Assembly (NCBI GenBank): GCA_900466575.1
Contig: UBMP01000025.1
Location: 119,953-183,952, forward strand
Length of the DNA stretch: 64,000 nt
Direction: 5' to 3'
DNA from: Hyphomicrobiales bacterium
Lineage (GTDB): Bacteria; Pseudomonadota; Alphaproteobacteria; Rhizobiales; Rhizobiaceae
Shown one piece after another: positions 35,390-44,880 of this stretch. The notes below the pieces were generated by a model. That model did no database searches. It was not told the DNA's origin and saw nothing but the letters and a program-made list of their open reading frames with translations. Every line of letters begins with the position of its first letter. Position 1 is the first letter of the stretch. Position numbers and translations under genes: made by a program.

Positions 35390-36295
35390 ATGAGCACGCA
35401 AAGCTTCACTTCCCCTCTTGCAAAGGCAGGCGACGTTTACGAGCAGATGAGGGATATCGTCTCGCATCTGCATGTTCTTCGCGAATCCTCCTCCCAACAG
35501 GATTGGACCGGGCTTCTGCGGGACGAGATGCGCTCGAGCAAATGGCTTCCCATCGCGCATCTTTGCCCCTTCACGCGGCGTTCCTACGAAAAACCCAGAG
35601 GCTATGCCGGCGACGCGGTTATTCTGGATTATATATACGGGATCGAAGCTTCAGAGTCGCCGTCTCCGACAGGACTGGCGCAGGATGTCTTTGAATTCAC
35701 CAGAAATTCCGCCGCCTGCCGTGCCGTGCGCTATCGCAGGACGCTGATCGCGCAGCTTGTCGATGAAGCCGCGTTGCGCAAGAAATCGCCCTCTATTCTG
35801 TCCGTCGCAGCAGGCCATCTGCGCGAGTTCGATTTATCGCTCGCCGCACAACGCCGCGCCTTCAAGCGCTGGGTCGCACTTGATCAGGACAACCTCTCGA
35901 TTGATCTCGTGAACGCCACCTACGGCAACGCCGGCGTCAGCGGAGAGCTTGGTTCCGTTCGAGATCTGCTGGTCGGGAAGAAGCAGTATGCCGGTTTTGA
36001 TTTCGTGTATGCGGCCGGGCTTTTCGACTATCTGCCGGACGATGTTGCGCGACGGCTGATTGTGACGATGGAAGGCATGCTCAATCCCGGCGGACGGCTG
36101 ATGGTTGCGAACTTTCTCCCCAACATCCTGGACGCCGGCTACATGGAAACATTCATGGACTGGCATCTCATCTATCGCGATGAAGGCGATATGCTCGGCC
36201 TTTTCGAGACCGGCCTGTTCGACAACGATGCGATCAAGATGCATCGTGATCCTGACCACAACATCGTCTTCGCCATAGCGACAAAGGCGGAATAG
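35390..36295 (+). CDS. class I SAM-dependent methyltransferase, PhcB-like family
   Basis: A 301-aa cytosolic protein. The N-terminal segment has TRRSYEKPRGYAGDAVILD, strongly like the R-x-x-x-KPRGYAGDY block of the family named after Ralstonia PhcB, which makes 3-hydroxy-palmitate or -myristate methyl ester signals. The SAM domain follows: motif I SILSVAAGHLREFDLS, acidic loop KRWVALDQDN, and GFDFVYAAGLFDYLPDDVARRL, LNPGGRLMVANFLP. The position directly after an SGNH hydrolase and near a LuxR-type regulator and kinase/regulator pair supports a signalling role. Substrate is not determined; a general O-methyltransferase is the alternative. Confidence 0.75.
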   Translation: MSTQSFTSPLAKAGDVYEQMRDIVSHLHVLRESSSQQDWTGLLRDEMRSSKWLPIAHLCPFTRRSYEKPRGYAGDAVILDYIYGIEASESPSPTGLAQDVFEFTRNSAACRAVRYRRTLIAQLVDEAALRKKSPSILSVAAGHLREFDLSLAAQRRAFKRWVALDQDNLSIDLVNATYGNAGVSGELGSVRDLLVGKKQYAGFDFVYAAGLFDYLPDDVARRLIVTMEGMLNPGGRLMVANFLPNILDAGYMETFMDWHLIYRDEGDMLGLFETGLFDNDAIKMHRDPDHNIVFAIATKAE

Positions 36296-36379
36296 TCACA
36301 GCACATCTGCCGACAAGCTTCGACAAAGCTCAACCGCATCAGCCGAACGCCTGGCCGATGCAGCGATCATCGCTTGCTT

Positions 36380-36423
36380 GCGAGCAACGCGTGCAGCCAT
36401 TGCACGGCGTTCGTTGCTCCGCG
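36380..36423. terminator. strong hairpin downstream of the methyltransferase gene
   Basis: Outer arms GAGCAACG (36382-36389) and CGTTGCTC (36412-36419), with an inner GTGCA-GCCAT-TGCAC stem. There is no T-tract, so it may be a weak terminator or 3'-end stabiliser between this gene and the oppositely oriented tRNA. Confidence 0.4.
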
Positions 36424-36527
36424 CACGCCGCTATCTGTCAATGAATAAAAGAGGAGAAAGCACGCGGACACGCTTGCGGACCGCGGGGCGACTTCATGAA
36501 GCTAAAACTGGCTCGAAAGGTTGGAAA

Positions 36528-36604
36528 TGGCGCACCCGAAGAGATTCGAACTCCTGACCCCCAGATTCGTAGTCTGGTGCTCTATCCAGCTGAGCTACGG
36601 GTGC
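36528..36604 (-). tRNA. tRNA-Arg (anticodon ACG)
   Basis: 77 nt including an encoded CCA. On the minus strand the acceptor pairs GCACCCG with CGGGTGC, the D arm holds AGCTCAGCTGGATAGAGC, the anticodon stem is CCAGA/TCTGG around CTACGAA (ACG anticodon, reading CGN codons after deamination) and the T arm contains GGTTCGAATC-type GAGTTCGAATCT. Its 3' end faces the accessory cluster at 29.8-36.3 kb. Confidence 0.96.
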
Positions 36605-36708
36605 GTGTTCCGCGGCGCTTCTTGTCGAAGCGGCGGTGTGGGGCTCTCCTAAAGGGTTGCTTGCGGGAATGCAAGCGGGATTCGGAAAAAATTTTGTGTC
36701 ACCAGCGA

Positions 36709-38220
36709 TTAAGATCCGGAGGACGGGCTGGGCGTCCCCTGGGAGGGCTGGCGGCGGAAGCCGTCGATGGCGATGGGGCGGTCGGGGATTTCAATGCGGA
36801 AGAGCGTGCCGGGCTGCGCTTTTTCGACCAGCGCGATCGTGCCGCCATGGGCGAGCACCAGCTCGCGGGCGATTGCAAGGCCAAGACCCGTGCCGCCCGA
36901 TCGGGCCGAGCCGCGGAACGCCTTGAAGAGGTTCTCCCGCGCCTTTTGCGGCATGCCGGGGCCGGTATCGTCGACGGAGATCGAAACGACGCTGCCTGTC
37001 CGGTAGGCCGAGACCGTCACCTGCTTGATCACCGCCTCGTCTTCCGGCTCGTTCATCAGCGCCTGAACGGCGTTGCGCGCAAGATTGTGGATGACACGGA
37101 AGAGCTGGTCGGGGTCGGCATCGACGGTGAGGTCGTCCGGAATACGGATATCGAAGGTGATGCCGGCCTCGGCGCCGACGCCGGTCAGGACGTCGCAGAC
37201 GTCGTGCACGACCGTCTTCAGACGCAGAAGCCGGCGCTTCGGCTCCGCCTCGCTCGCCTTGCCGAAGGACAGCACGCTGTCGGAATAGCTGACCGCCCGA
37301 TCGATGGTGCGCAGCAGCTTCGGCGCGAGACGCTTCACCATCGGGTCCTCCGTGTCGCCGAGACGGTCGGAGATCAGCTGGGCGGAGGCGAGGATGTTGC
37401 GCATGTCATGATTGATCTTCGAAACCGCAAGGCCCAGCTCGGCCAGGTTCTTCTGCTGGCGCAGCGTCTTCTGCAGTTCCTTCTGCATCTTCTCAAGATG
37501 ACGACCAGCGACGACGAGTTCGTCGGACCCCTTGCCCGGCTCGAAAATGCTGTCGGCAGCCTCGGGCTGTTCGGAGAATCGCTCGATGCTGTTTGTCAGC
37601 CGGCGGATCGGGCGGATCATGATGCGGTTGATCGCCATGAAGATGAGACCGGCGGAAATCAGCGAGACCACCAGCGAGATCAGGAGCACGTTCTGCGAAT
37701 AGGTGAGCATGGCAGCGCGCAAACTTGCATCCGCCATCACCACTTCAATCTTCATGTCGGTCTTGTTGATCGGACAAAAGACGCGGATCACGCGGTTCCC
37801 GCCAAACAGCAGTTCATCGAAGGCGTCGTAGATGGCGCGTGGCAGCGAAACACTGTCGAGATCGTACTGGTAATCCACTGTCGGCGGCATATCGGCAACG
37901 GCAATGAGGTGACGCATGCCGTCCTTGGTCAGGACGATCGCCTTGGTGTCCGTTGCCATGAGCGTGTCGTCGCGCACCGGTTTCGGAAGCACGACGTCCT
38001 TCAGCCCGTCCACCACCACGGAGGCAGCAGCCGCGGTGTTCAGCCGGTCGGACAGCCAGTTGAGACGCATATTCGCGATCGCGGGCAGGAAGATCAGGAT
38101 CTCGGCAAGCGTGACGAAGGCAAAGGTCAGCAGGAGCAGACGTCCGGACAGGCCGCTCCACAGACGAACCTTCGTCTCATGGACCGCAGCCGCCGTCATT
38201 TCCTGCTTGCCGTCCCTCAA
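36709..38220 (-). CDS. sensor histidine kinase with HD-type H-box
   Basis: About 503 aa from a TTG start that has GGAGGAGG 8 bases upstream; ATG 38199 is the alternative. TM1 lies at about 25-48, a periplasmic loop to about 190, TM2 about 195-217, then HAMP (NRIMIRPIRRLTNSIERFSE). The phosphoacceptor is KINHDMRNILASAQLIS, with His-Asp instead of the common His-Glu. The HATPase has VIHNLARNAVQAL, DDTGPGMP and GGTGLGLAIARELV. No response regulator adjoins, so it is an orphan kinase here. It is followed by the divergently placed tRNA-Arg. Confidence 0.88.
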   Translation of the reverse strand: MRDGKQEMTAAAVHETKVRLWSGLSGRLLLLTFAFVTLAEILIFLPAIANMRLNWLSDRLNTAAAASVVVDGLKDVVLPKPVRDDTLMATDTKAIVLTKDGMRHLIAVADMPPTVDYQYDLDSVSLPRAIYDAFDELLFGGNRVIRVFCPINKTDMKIEVVMADASLRAAMLTYSQNVLLISLVVSLISAGLIFMAINRIMIRPIRRLTNSIERFSEQPEAADSIFEPGKGSDELVVAGRHLEKMQKELQKTLRQQKNLAELGLAVSKINHDMRNILASAQLISDRLGDTEDPMVKRLAPKLLRTIDRAVSYSDSVLSFGKASEAEPKRRLLRLKTVVHDVCDVLTGVGAEAGITFDIRIPDDLTVDADPDQLFRVIHNLARNAVQALMNEPEDEAVIKQVTVSAYRTGSVVSISVDDTGPGMPQKARENLFKAFRGSARSGGTGLGLAIARELVLAHGGTIALVEKAQPGTLFRIEIPDRPIAIDGFRRQPSQGTPSPSSGS

Positions 38221-38371
38221 CGTGATCCCGCCTCCTCCTGACGCCCGCTGCGCCCGGCTCGCGGCATTATAGCGGCTTGTAATTCTTACGCCACTGCAAT
38301 CGAAAACGCCCGGCACATTGGCCGGGCGTCCGTCTTGTCTTGTCTTGTCGTGCCGCGAGGCAGGATGCTCG

Positions 38372-40381
38372 TCAGAATTCCTCCCAGCCCTGGCTGCTGC
38401 CGCCACCGGCGACCTTCAGCGGCCGCGGTGAGGGCGTTGCGGCGGCGCGGCGCTGTGGAACGGCTGCCGGCAGGGCTTCAGGCGCTGCGCGCGCGGCTGT
38501 CGTGCGCTCGATCCGGGCGGCCGATTCCGTCAGCCGGAACCAGGCGATCAGCTCGGCAAGACTTGCGGCGTCCTGCGACAGCTTATGGGTGGCGGCGGAG
38601 GTTTCCTCCACCATGGCGGCATTCTTCTGGGTGACCTGGTCCATCTGGTTGACGGCCGTGTTGACCTCGGCGAGACCGACCGACTGCTCCTGCGCGGCGG
38701 TGGCGATCGACTGGATATGCGCGTTGATGTCGCTGACCTGGCTTTCGATCTTCTGCAGCGCTTCGCCGGTCTTGTGGACGAGCTTGACGCCGGCACCCAC
38801 CTCTTCGCCGGATTTGGTGATCAGCGTCTTGATGTCCTTGGCGGCATGCGCGGAGCGCTGTGCAAGCTCACGCACCTCCTGCGCGACCACCGCAAAGCCC
38901 TTGCCCGCATCGCCCGCGCGCGCAGCCTCGACGCCGGCATTGAGCGCCAGAAGGTTTGTCTGGAAGGCGATCTCGTCGATCACGTTGATGATCTGGCTGA
39001 TCTCGCTGGAGGCCTGTTCGATGCGGCCCATGGCCTCGACGGCATCGCGGACGATCACCGCCGAGTGGGCGGCATCGGACGTCGCCTCGCCGACCATGCG
39101 GCTTGCTTCCTGGGCGCGTTGCGAGGAGGTCTTCACCACGGCGGTGATTTCATCGAGCGCGGCTGACGTTTCCTCCAGAGCCGCGGCCTGCTGTTCGGTG
39201 CGGCGCGAGAGGTCGTCGGTCGCCGCGCGCAGCTCCCTTGTGCTGTCGTCCATGCTGACGGAACTGCCGCGCACGTTACCGATTATGCCCGACAGCGCCT
39301 CGAAGGTGGCATTCACATTCTTCTGAAGCTCGGCGAAGGCGCCCTCGAAATGGCCGGTCATCCGGCGGGTCAGATCGCCACCGGCCAGAAGCGCAACAGC
39401 GCTGCCCGCTTCGCCGAGGCCGTGGTCAACGTTTTCGACGAGACGGTTGACGTTCTCCGCAAGCCGGTTGAGTTCAGGGTGACCGAAATCGCCCGCGATC
39501 CGGCCGGTGAAGTCACCGGCAGCGGCACGGGCCGTCGCTTCCGTAATCGCCGCCTGGAGGCGGGAAACGTTGACGCGCTCCTCTTCCTTGGAAAGATTGA
39601 GGTCGCGAACGGAAAGACCATTCTGGCGGAACACCTCGACTGCGCGCGCCATGTCGCCGATCTCGTCGGTGCGGTCCAGGAAGGCGACATTGCGGCCGTA
39701 ATCACCGGCCGCCATTTCGGTCATCTGCCCGGTGAGCGTCAGGATCGGATCGGCCAGCGAGCGTTTTGCAATGACAAAGGCGAGGAGGAGCCCGATCGAA
39801 ATGCCACCAACGGCAACCGTCGCGACGATGGACAGCATGAGCGTCCGGAAGCCCGCGACCTGATCGGTGATATCGTCAAGCACCTTCCGATCGACATCGA
39901 CGATTTTGTCGATATCGGCCTGGAATGCCTTGCGGTTGGCGCGGTTGGCTTCGTTATTGCCCTGCTTGTTGGCTTCCGCCGGGGAGACTTCGGTACCAAG
40001 GCGTGCGGTTTCCATCCGGAATTCGCGGAACTCCTTGGCGCGGGTCGCCATCGCCTCGAAAGCCTGCGCCTGCTCGGCAGCGACCAGTGGCCGCCACTGG
40101 GTCATCAATGCATCGATATCGGCAAGGCGCCTGGTCAGGCCGTCCGCGAACTGCTTGGCTTTTTCGGTGTCCGCGGCGGCGTAAATGCCACGCGCTTCCA
40201 TGACGACAGCAGTCACAAGACGGTTCAGCTTTTCGCCCAGATATGCCCGCTCGGAGACGTTCTGGAATTCGGAGAGCCTCTGATTGTATTTCTCGACGAC
40301 AAATATTCCAACGCCGCCCAGCATGAATGCAACGACACTCATGATCGCCACCAGCGACAGAATTCTCGCTTTGATCTTCAA
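38372..40381 (-). CDS. methyl-accepting chemotaxis protein
   Basis: About 669 aa. TM1 at about 7-30, a helical periplasmic sensor to about 185, TM2 about 190-210, HAMP segments (RSLADPILTLTGQMTEMAAG and a second before 330), then the MCP signalling domain with the hairpin tip EIAFQTNLLALNAGVEAARAGDAGKGFAVVA region split across about 480-510. The protein ends in GWEEF after a Gly/Ser-rich linker, a xWxxF tether for CheR/CheB. TTG 40381 with GGAGAG upstream gives the usual LKIKARI membrane-entry N-terminus; the GTG at 40429 lacks a ribosome binding site. Ligand unknown. Confidence 0.92.
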   Translation of the reverse strand: MKIKARILSLVAIMSVVAFMLGGVGIFVVEKYNQRLSEFQNVSERAYLGEKLNRLVTAVVMEARGIYAAADTEKAKQFADGLTRRLADIDALMTQWRPLVAAEQAQAFEAMATRAKEFREFRMETARLGTEVSPAEANKQGNNEANRANRKAFQADIDKIVDVDRKVLDDITDQVAGFRTLMLSIVATVAVGGISIGLLLAFVIAKRSLADPILTLTGQMTEMAAGDYGRNVAFLDRTDEIGDMARAVEVFRQNGLSVRDLNLSKEEERVNVSRLQAAITEATARAAAGDFTGRIAGDFGHPELNRLAENVNRLVENVDHGLGEAGSAVALLAGGDLTRRMTGHFEGAFAELQKNVNATFEALSGIIGNVRGSSVSMDDSTRELRAATDDLSRRTEQQAAALEETSAALDEITAVVKTSSQRAQEASRMVGEATSDAAHSAVIVRDAVEAMGRIEQASSEISQIINVIDEIAFQTNLLALNAGVEAARAGDAGKGFAVVAQEVRELAQRSAHAAKDIKTLITKSGEEVGAGVKLVHKTGEALQKIESQVSDINAHIQSIATAAQEQSVGLAEVNTAVNQMDQVTQKNAAMVEETSAATHKLSQDAASLAELIAWFRLTESAARIERTTAARAAPEALPAAVPQRRAAATPSPRPLKVAGGGSSQGWEEF

Positions 40382-40672
40382 ATCTCTCTCCACCCTGTGT
40401 CTGCAGACAGTCGCAACCGACCAGGTCACCTTAGGAACATGTCAGTTAGCAAAGACTTAATTTAAATCGTCAGATATGCTTGTCGGGGCACGCTTGCCCG
40501 TGCCGCTCAATTTGCGGTGCAACGCCTGCAGGAATTGACTTTCTGGCGGATTTATATCAATAAGCCGCCACGTCGATGGATCGATGGTGCCTGGCGCCCT
40601 CTTTCCGGACGAAACGCTCCTTGCAAAATCTTGCAAATTCAAGAAGGGCCGCACACCGCGGTATTAAAATAA

Positions 40673-40813
40673 ATGTCTACGAAGCGTACCTACCAACCCT
40701 CCAAGCTTGTTCGCAAGCGTCGTCACGGCTTCCGCGCCCGCATGGCAACCGCCGGCGGTCAGAAGGTTCTCGCAGCTCGCCGCAACCGCGGCCGCAAGCG
40801 CCTTTCGGCCTGA
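40673..40813 (+). CDS. rpmH: 50S ribosomal protein L34
   Basis: A 46-aa, very basic ribosomal protein. It reads [19 protein letters not shown], then [19 protein letters not shown] and RGRKRLSA, essentially the whole L34 consensus. It starts the conserved rpmH-rnpA-yidC order; rnpA begins 16 bp after its stop. A long 291-bp leader separates it from the chemoreceptor gene; TTGACT at 40535 could be a -35 element. Confidence 0.97.
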   Translation: MSTKRTYQPSKLVRKRRHGFRARMATAGGQKVLAARRNRGRKRLSA

Positions 40814-40829
40814 CAAGCGGTCCCGCCCG

Positions 40830-41246
40830 ATGGCAACGCACGGGCAGGACGCCTCAATTCACGATAAAAAGACTGCGGGGCGGCTGAAAAGCCGGCCCGA
40901 GTTTTTGCGTGTCCGCGAGGGAGAACGCCGCAAGGGTCCGTTCTTCATCGTTGAAGTGCTTGACCGCAAGGCGCCTGAAGAGCCGCCGCGTGTCGGCTTC
41001 ACGGTGACAACCCGCCAGGGCAACGCCGTTGAACGCAACCGCATGCGGCGCAGGCTGAAGGAAGTCGTGCGGCTTTCCGCACAGTTTGCAATGAAGCCCG
41101 GACACGACTATGTGATCGTCGCGCATCGGGACATGCTTTCCGCTCCCTTCGAGCGGCTGACCCAGGCCATGTCGGCGCGCATCGCCGGCACTGACATCAA
41201 GAAGCGGCCGCGACCGGCCAGCTCGGGAAAATCTGATGGAAAATAA
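40830..41246 (+). CDS. rnpA: ribonuclease P protein component
   Basis: Protein cofactor of the RNase P ribozyme that matures tRNA 5' ends, 138 aa. The RNR signature is present as [26 protein letters not shown], preceded by [16 protein letters not shown]. The C-terminal tail [15 protein letters not shown] is a rhizobial-type extension. ATG 40830 follows rpmH by 16 bp; the longer frame from 40707 overlaps rpmH and is rejected. The 3' end overlaps yidC by 11 bp. Confidence 0.96.
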   Translation: MATHGQDASIHDKKTAGRLKSRPEFLRVREGERRKGPFFIVEVLDRKAPEEPPRVGFTVTTRQGNAVERNRMRRRLKEVVRLSAQFAMKPGHDYVIVAHRDMLSAPFERLTQAMSARIAGTDIKKRPRPASSGKSDGK

Positions 41247-43080
41247 CCGCAACTATATCGTCGCGATCGCGCTTTCGGTCCTGATCCTGTTCGGCTGGCA
41301 GTATTTCTACATGGGCCCCCGCATGGAAGCCCAGCGCCAGGCCGATCTGGCCAAGCAGACCGCACAGGACGTGGCAAGCCAGCCCGCCGCCAACGGCAAT
41401 GCGGCCGCCCCCGCTGCCACGCCGAATGGCGCCGTACCGCCGGCAGGCACGACCGCCGGTGCTGTCAGCCGCGACGCCGCGCTTAGCACCAGCGGTCGCG
41501 TCGCCATCGACACGCCCGACCTTTCCGGCTCGATCAACCTCCGCGGCGCCCGCTTCGACGACCTGAAGCTGAAGAAGTATCGCGAGACGGTCGCCAAGGA
41601 CAGCCCGATCATCACGCTGCTCAATCCGGCTGAAACGGCTGACGGTTATTTCGTCGAGCTCGGCTATATCGGCGGCACCGCTCTTCCGGGCCCGGCCACT
41701 GAATGGAAGGCCGATGCGAACGCCAAGCTGACGCCGACGACGCCGGTGACGCTCACCTATACGAGCCCGGACGGCCTGACCTTTGCCCGCACCATCTCGG
41801 TCGACCAGAACTACATGTTCACGATCACCGACAAGGTGACGAACGGCGGCCAGCAGGCGGCCTCGATCGCCGGCTATGGCCGCGTCACGCGCTACAAGGA
41901 GCCCGAGACGCCGTCGACCTACGTTCTGCATGAAGGCTTTATCGGCTGGCTCGGCGCCAACGGCCTGGCAGAAGAGAAGTACAAGGCCGCCAAGGACAAG
42001 CCGCTCAACTACGATAAGACGACGTCCGGCTGGCTCGGAATGACCGACAAATACTGGGCAACGACAATCATTCCGCCGCAGGCGCTGGAATACGATGCCC
42101 GCTTCACGCATTTCGAAGACGGCACGCCGCGCTTCCAGGCCGATTACAAGACCGCAGGCGTTTCTCTGGCTCCGGGTGAGACCAAGGAACTGAAGAACCT
42201 CGTCTTCGCAGGCGCCAAGGAAGTTCCGGTCGTCGATGGCTATGCCAAGGACGACTCCTGGTTCGGCCGGATGACGAACGGTCTCATCGGTACGAAGACG
42301 GTCGAGAAGGGCTATGACGTTCCGCGCTTCGACCTTCTGATCGACTGGGGCTGGTTCTACTTCTTCACCAAGCCGATGTTCGCGCTGATGGACTTCTTCT
42401 TCCGCTATTTCGGCAATTTCGGCCTGGCGATCCTGGCGACGACCATCGTCATCAAGGCGCTCTTCTTCCCTCTGGCCTCGAAGCAATATGCCTCGATGGC
42501 CAACATGAAGAAGATCCAGCCGAAGATGGAAGAGCTGAAGGCCAAGCACGGCGACGACCGCATGGCGCTGCAGCAGGCGACCATGCAGCTCTACAAGGAA
42601 GAGAAGATCAATCCGGTGGCCGGCTGCTGGCCTGTGCTCCTGCAGATCCCGGTCTTCTTCTCGCTCTACAAGGTGATCTACGTCACGATCGAAATGCGCC
42701 AGGCGCCGTTCTTCGGCTGGATCAAGGACCTGTCCGCTCCGGATCCGACCTCGTTCGTCAACCTGTTCGGCCTCCTGCCTTTCGATGCGCCGACCATCGT
42801 GCATCTCGGCGTCTGGCCGATCGTCATGGGCATTACCATGTTCCTGCAGATGCGCATGAACCCGACGCCGCCGGATCCGGCGCAGGCGATGATCTTCACC
42901 TGGATGCCGGTGGTCTTCACCTTCATGCTCGCATCCTTCCCGGCCGGTCTCGTCATCTACTGGGCCTGGAACAACACGCTGTCGATCATCCAGCAGTCGA
43001 TCATCATGAAGCGCCATGGCGTCAAGATCGAGCTGTTCAGCAACCTCAAGAGCCTGTTCAAGAAACGAACGAAGGCCTGA
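41236..43080 (+). CDS. yidC: membrane protein insertase YidC
   Basis: A 614-aa Oxa1/Alb3-family insertase. TM1 at about 7-25 ([18 protein letters not shown]), an Ala/Pro-rich linker, the large periplasmic P1 beta-domain (about 80-370), then five C-terminal helices (from about 375; [75 protein letters not shown]) and a basic tail. It inserts inner-membrane proteins alone or with Sec. Overlaps rnpA by 11 bp and ends in a terminator. Confidence 0.97.
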   Translation: MENNRNYIVAIALSVLILFGWQYFYMGPRMEAQRQADLAKQTAQDVASQPAANGNAAAPAATPNGAVPPAGTTAGAVSRDAALSTSGRVAIDTPDLSGSINLRGARFDDLKLKKYRETVAKDSPIITLLNPAETADGYFVELGYIGGTALPGPATEWKADANAKLTPTTPVTLTYTSPDGLTFARTISVDQNYMFTITDKVTNGGQQAASIAGYGRVTRYKEPETPSTYVLHEGFIGWLGANGLAEEKYKAAKDKPLNYDKTTSGWLGMTDKYWATTIIPPQALEYDARFTHFEDGTPRFQADYKTAGVSLAPGETKELKNLVFAGAKEVPVVDGYAKDDSWFGRMTNGLIGTKTVEKGYDVPRFDLLIDWGWFYFFTKPMFALMDFFFRYFGNFGLAILATTIVIKALFFPLASKQYASMANMKKIQPKMEELKAKHGDDRMALQQATMQLYKEEKINPVAGCWPVLLQIPVFFSLYKVIYVTIEMRQAPFFGWIKDLSAPDPTSFVNLFGLLPFDAPTIVHLGVWPIVMGITMFLQMRMNPTPPDPAQAMIFTWMPVVFTFMLASFPAGLVIYWAWNNTLSIIQQSIIMKRHGVKIELFSNLKSLFKKRTKA

Positions 43081-43106
43081 CGAGGAGACTTCCTTTCGAC
43101 ACTCAG

Positions 43107-43138
43107 AACCCCGATGCCTCCTCGGCGTCGGGGTTTTT
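43107..43138 (+). terminator. Rho-independent terminator after yidC
   Basis: Stem AACCCCGATGCC / GGCGTCGGGGTT (one G-T wobble) with a TCCTC loop, followed by TTTC. Because engB does not follow here, it closes the rpmH-rnpA-yidC operon. Confidence 0.88.
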
Positions 43139-43149
43139 CGTTGAGGAGA

Positions 43150-44880
43150 TCAGGCGAAGGGGGCGTCGCGCCTCGGGAGCGCGGGAACATCGAAGGCTTC
43201 CGGCGGCAGGCCCTTTGCAGCGCGCGCGACCATCATTTCGAAGGCCGTTTCAAGGTGGCGCGTGAAGCGCTCGGTATCGAAAAGCGGCATGCGCAAGCGG
43301 TTCTGCTCGATCCGCGCCTTCAGCGCGCGGCGACGCAGCGGACTGCGGGCCATCATGACCGCCATGTCGACGAAAGCCTGCTCATCCTTCGCGACGAGTT
43401 CCTCCAGACCAATGGCCGACAACAGGCTTTCCGAGACGCGCGAGGCGAAGTTGGTGCCCTTGAGCGCCACGACAGGCACGCCGGCCCACAGACAATCGGA
43501 TGTGGTCGTGTGTCCGCTATAGGGGAAGGTGTCGAGCGCGACATCCACCGCCGCAATGCGTGCCACATGATCAGCATAGTCGGCGCGGGGCATGTAGATG
43601 ACACGCGACGGTTCGATACCGAGCCCCTGCAGATGTGTGACGAAGTTTTCCCGGGCCGGGCCAGGCTGGCACAGCACCCACAACACGGAATCAGGCACTG
43701 CCTGCAATATCCTCGCCCACAGGCCTGCCACGCGTGCCGTGATCTTGGCGGGCTTGTTGAACGAGCCGAAGACGATGGCGTCTTCGGGCAGGCCGAGCGA
43801 GGCGCGTGACGGCGGCTCCGGCCGTGGCCGCCTCTTCCAGTCATTGGACTGGTAGGTCTCGGGCAGCCGGCAGAAGAGTTCGTGGTAATAGGGCTCCGAA
43901 CCATCCTGCAGCACGATCGGATCACCGAGGATATAGTCGCAATCGATGCCGTAGCCGGTGCCGGGAAAGCCGAGCCAGGCGACATGGACGGGCGCGAGCC
44001 CGCGATTGACGAGATCGACCCGCGCATCACGGGTATGACCCTTCATGTCGACGAGGATGTCGATCTCGTGGGATCTGATCAATTGCGCGGCCGCATCGTC
44101 GTCGAGGTCGCGGATGTCGACGAGGTTTGGATAGCGCTTGCGAAACTCGAGATCGGTTTCGGCCAGGTCGGCGTCGGTGTAGCAGAAGAGCCTGATGTCG
44201 AAACGCTCAGGATCGTGCGCCTCCAGTACACCCTGGAAGAGGATCATCGTGGGATGCTGGTCCGAGACGTCGTTCGACAGATACCCGATCCGGATCTTCT
44301 CGCCGAAGCGATGAGTGCGCGCGCGGCGCGCGGCGCGCATCTCCGACGTAAAGGGTTGGCCGGCCGGCATGTGCCGGACCAGAGCGTTCAGTCGCTCGTC
44401 ACCGCACCACATAAGATGAAAGAACGGATCTTCATGTTCGAAAGCCCAGGCTTCCCCTGCCAGCATGGCCTGATGAACCAGCGCATCGAGCCGGGCGAGT
44501 TCAGAGAGCGCCAGACGCGTCCGCAGGATCTTGCGAAGCGTCGAGAGGACCTCGGGTGTCATGGGACCCAGCGCCTGGACCCGTCTGAGGAGCGCCAGCG
44601 CCTTGCTCTCTTCGAACAGCTGGACATGGATGCGGGCGGCCAGCGTCAGCAGCAGCGCGGCCCGGTCCGGCATCAGATCGGCGGCGAGTTCGTAGAAATG
44701 GGCGGCCTCGGGCATATGACCCAGACGAGAATAGGACTGGGCTGCAGCCAGAAGCACGGGCGCGGGCGCATTGCCCTGTGTGAGGAGGGGTGCGGCACGG
44801 GTGAGGCACAGCCGCCAGTCACCCGTACTGTATGCCTCCAAGACGTCGCCGATCTGGTCATCCCTGCTCATGCTGCCCAT
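43150..44880 (-). CDS. TPR and SPINDLY/OGT-like (GT41) glycosyltransferase
   Basis: A 576-aa cytosolic protein. The N-terminal about 200 residues are TPR-like helices (AYSTGDWRLCLTRAAPLL ... SYSRLGHMPEAAHFYELAADL). The rest is the O-GlcNAc-transferase/SPINDLY catalytic region: IRIGYLSNDVSDQHPT, DILVDMKGHTRDARVD, VAWLGFPGTGYGIDCDYIL, FGSFNKPAKIT, and the UDP-sugar loop VDVALDTFPYSGHTTTSDCLWAGVPVVAL. Bacterial members glycosylate Ser/Thr of proteins such as flagellins or surface proteins. Start may be ATG 44871 instead. Substrate unknown. Confidence 0.85.
   Translation of the reverse strand: MGSMSRDDQIGDVLEAYSTGDWRLCLTRAAPLLTQGNAPAPVLLAAAQSYSRLGHMPEAAHFYELAADLMPDRAALLLTLAARIHVQLFEESKALALLRRVQALGPMTPEVLSTLRKILRTRLALSELARLDALVHQAMLAGEAWAFEHEDPFFHLMWCGDERLNALVRHMPAGQPFTSEMRAARRARTHRFGEKIRIGYLSNDVSDQHPTMILFQGVLEAHDPERFDIRLFCYTDADLAETDLEFRKRYPNLVDIRDLDDDAAAQLIRSHEIDILVDMKGHTRDARVDLVNRGLAPVHVAWLGFPGTGYGIDCDYILGDPIVLQDGSEPYYHELFCRLPETYQSNDWKRRPRPEPPSRASLGLPEDAIVFGSFNKPAKITARVAGLWARILQAVPDSVLWVLCQPGPARENFVTHLQGLGIEPSRVIYMPRADYADHVARIAAVDVALDTFPYSGHTTTSDCLWAGVPVVALKGTNFASRVSESLLSAIGLEELVAKDEQAFVDMAVMMARSPLRRRALKARIEQNRLRMPLFDTERFTRHLETAFEMMVARAAKGLPPEAFDVPALPRRDAPFA

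Noticed and set aside
36390..36406. tra-box-like CGTGCA-N5-TGCACG near the LuxR-type cluster
   Set aside because: TraR sites have a 4-bp centre, no luxI homologue is present, and the sequence is the inner part of a larger hairpin.
36496..38241. 581-codon open frame opposite the histidine kinase, overlapping the tRNA
   Set aside because: Antisense to intact H-box and HATPase motifs and runs through the tRNA gene.
41197..43017. 606-codon open frame opposite yidC
   Set aside because: Shadow of a conserved insertase; composition typical of high-GC antisense frames.
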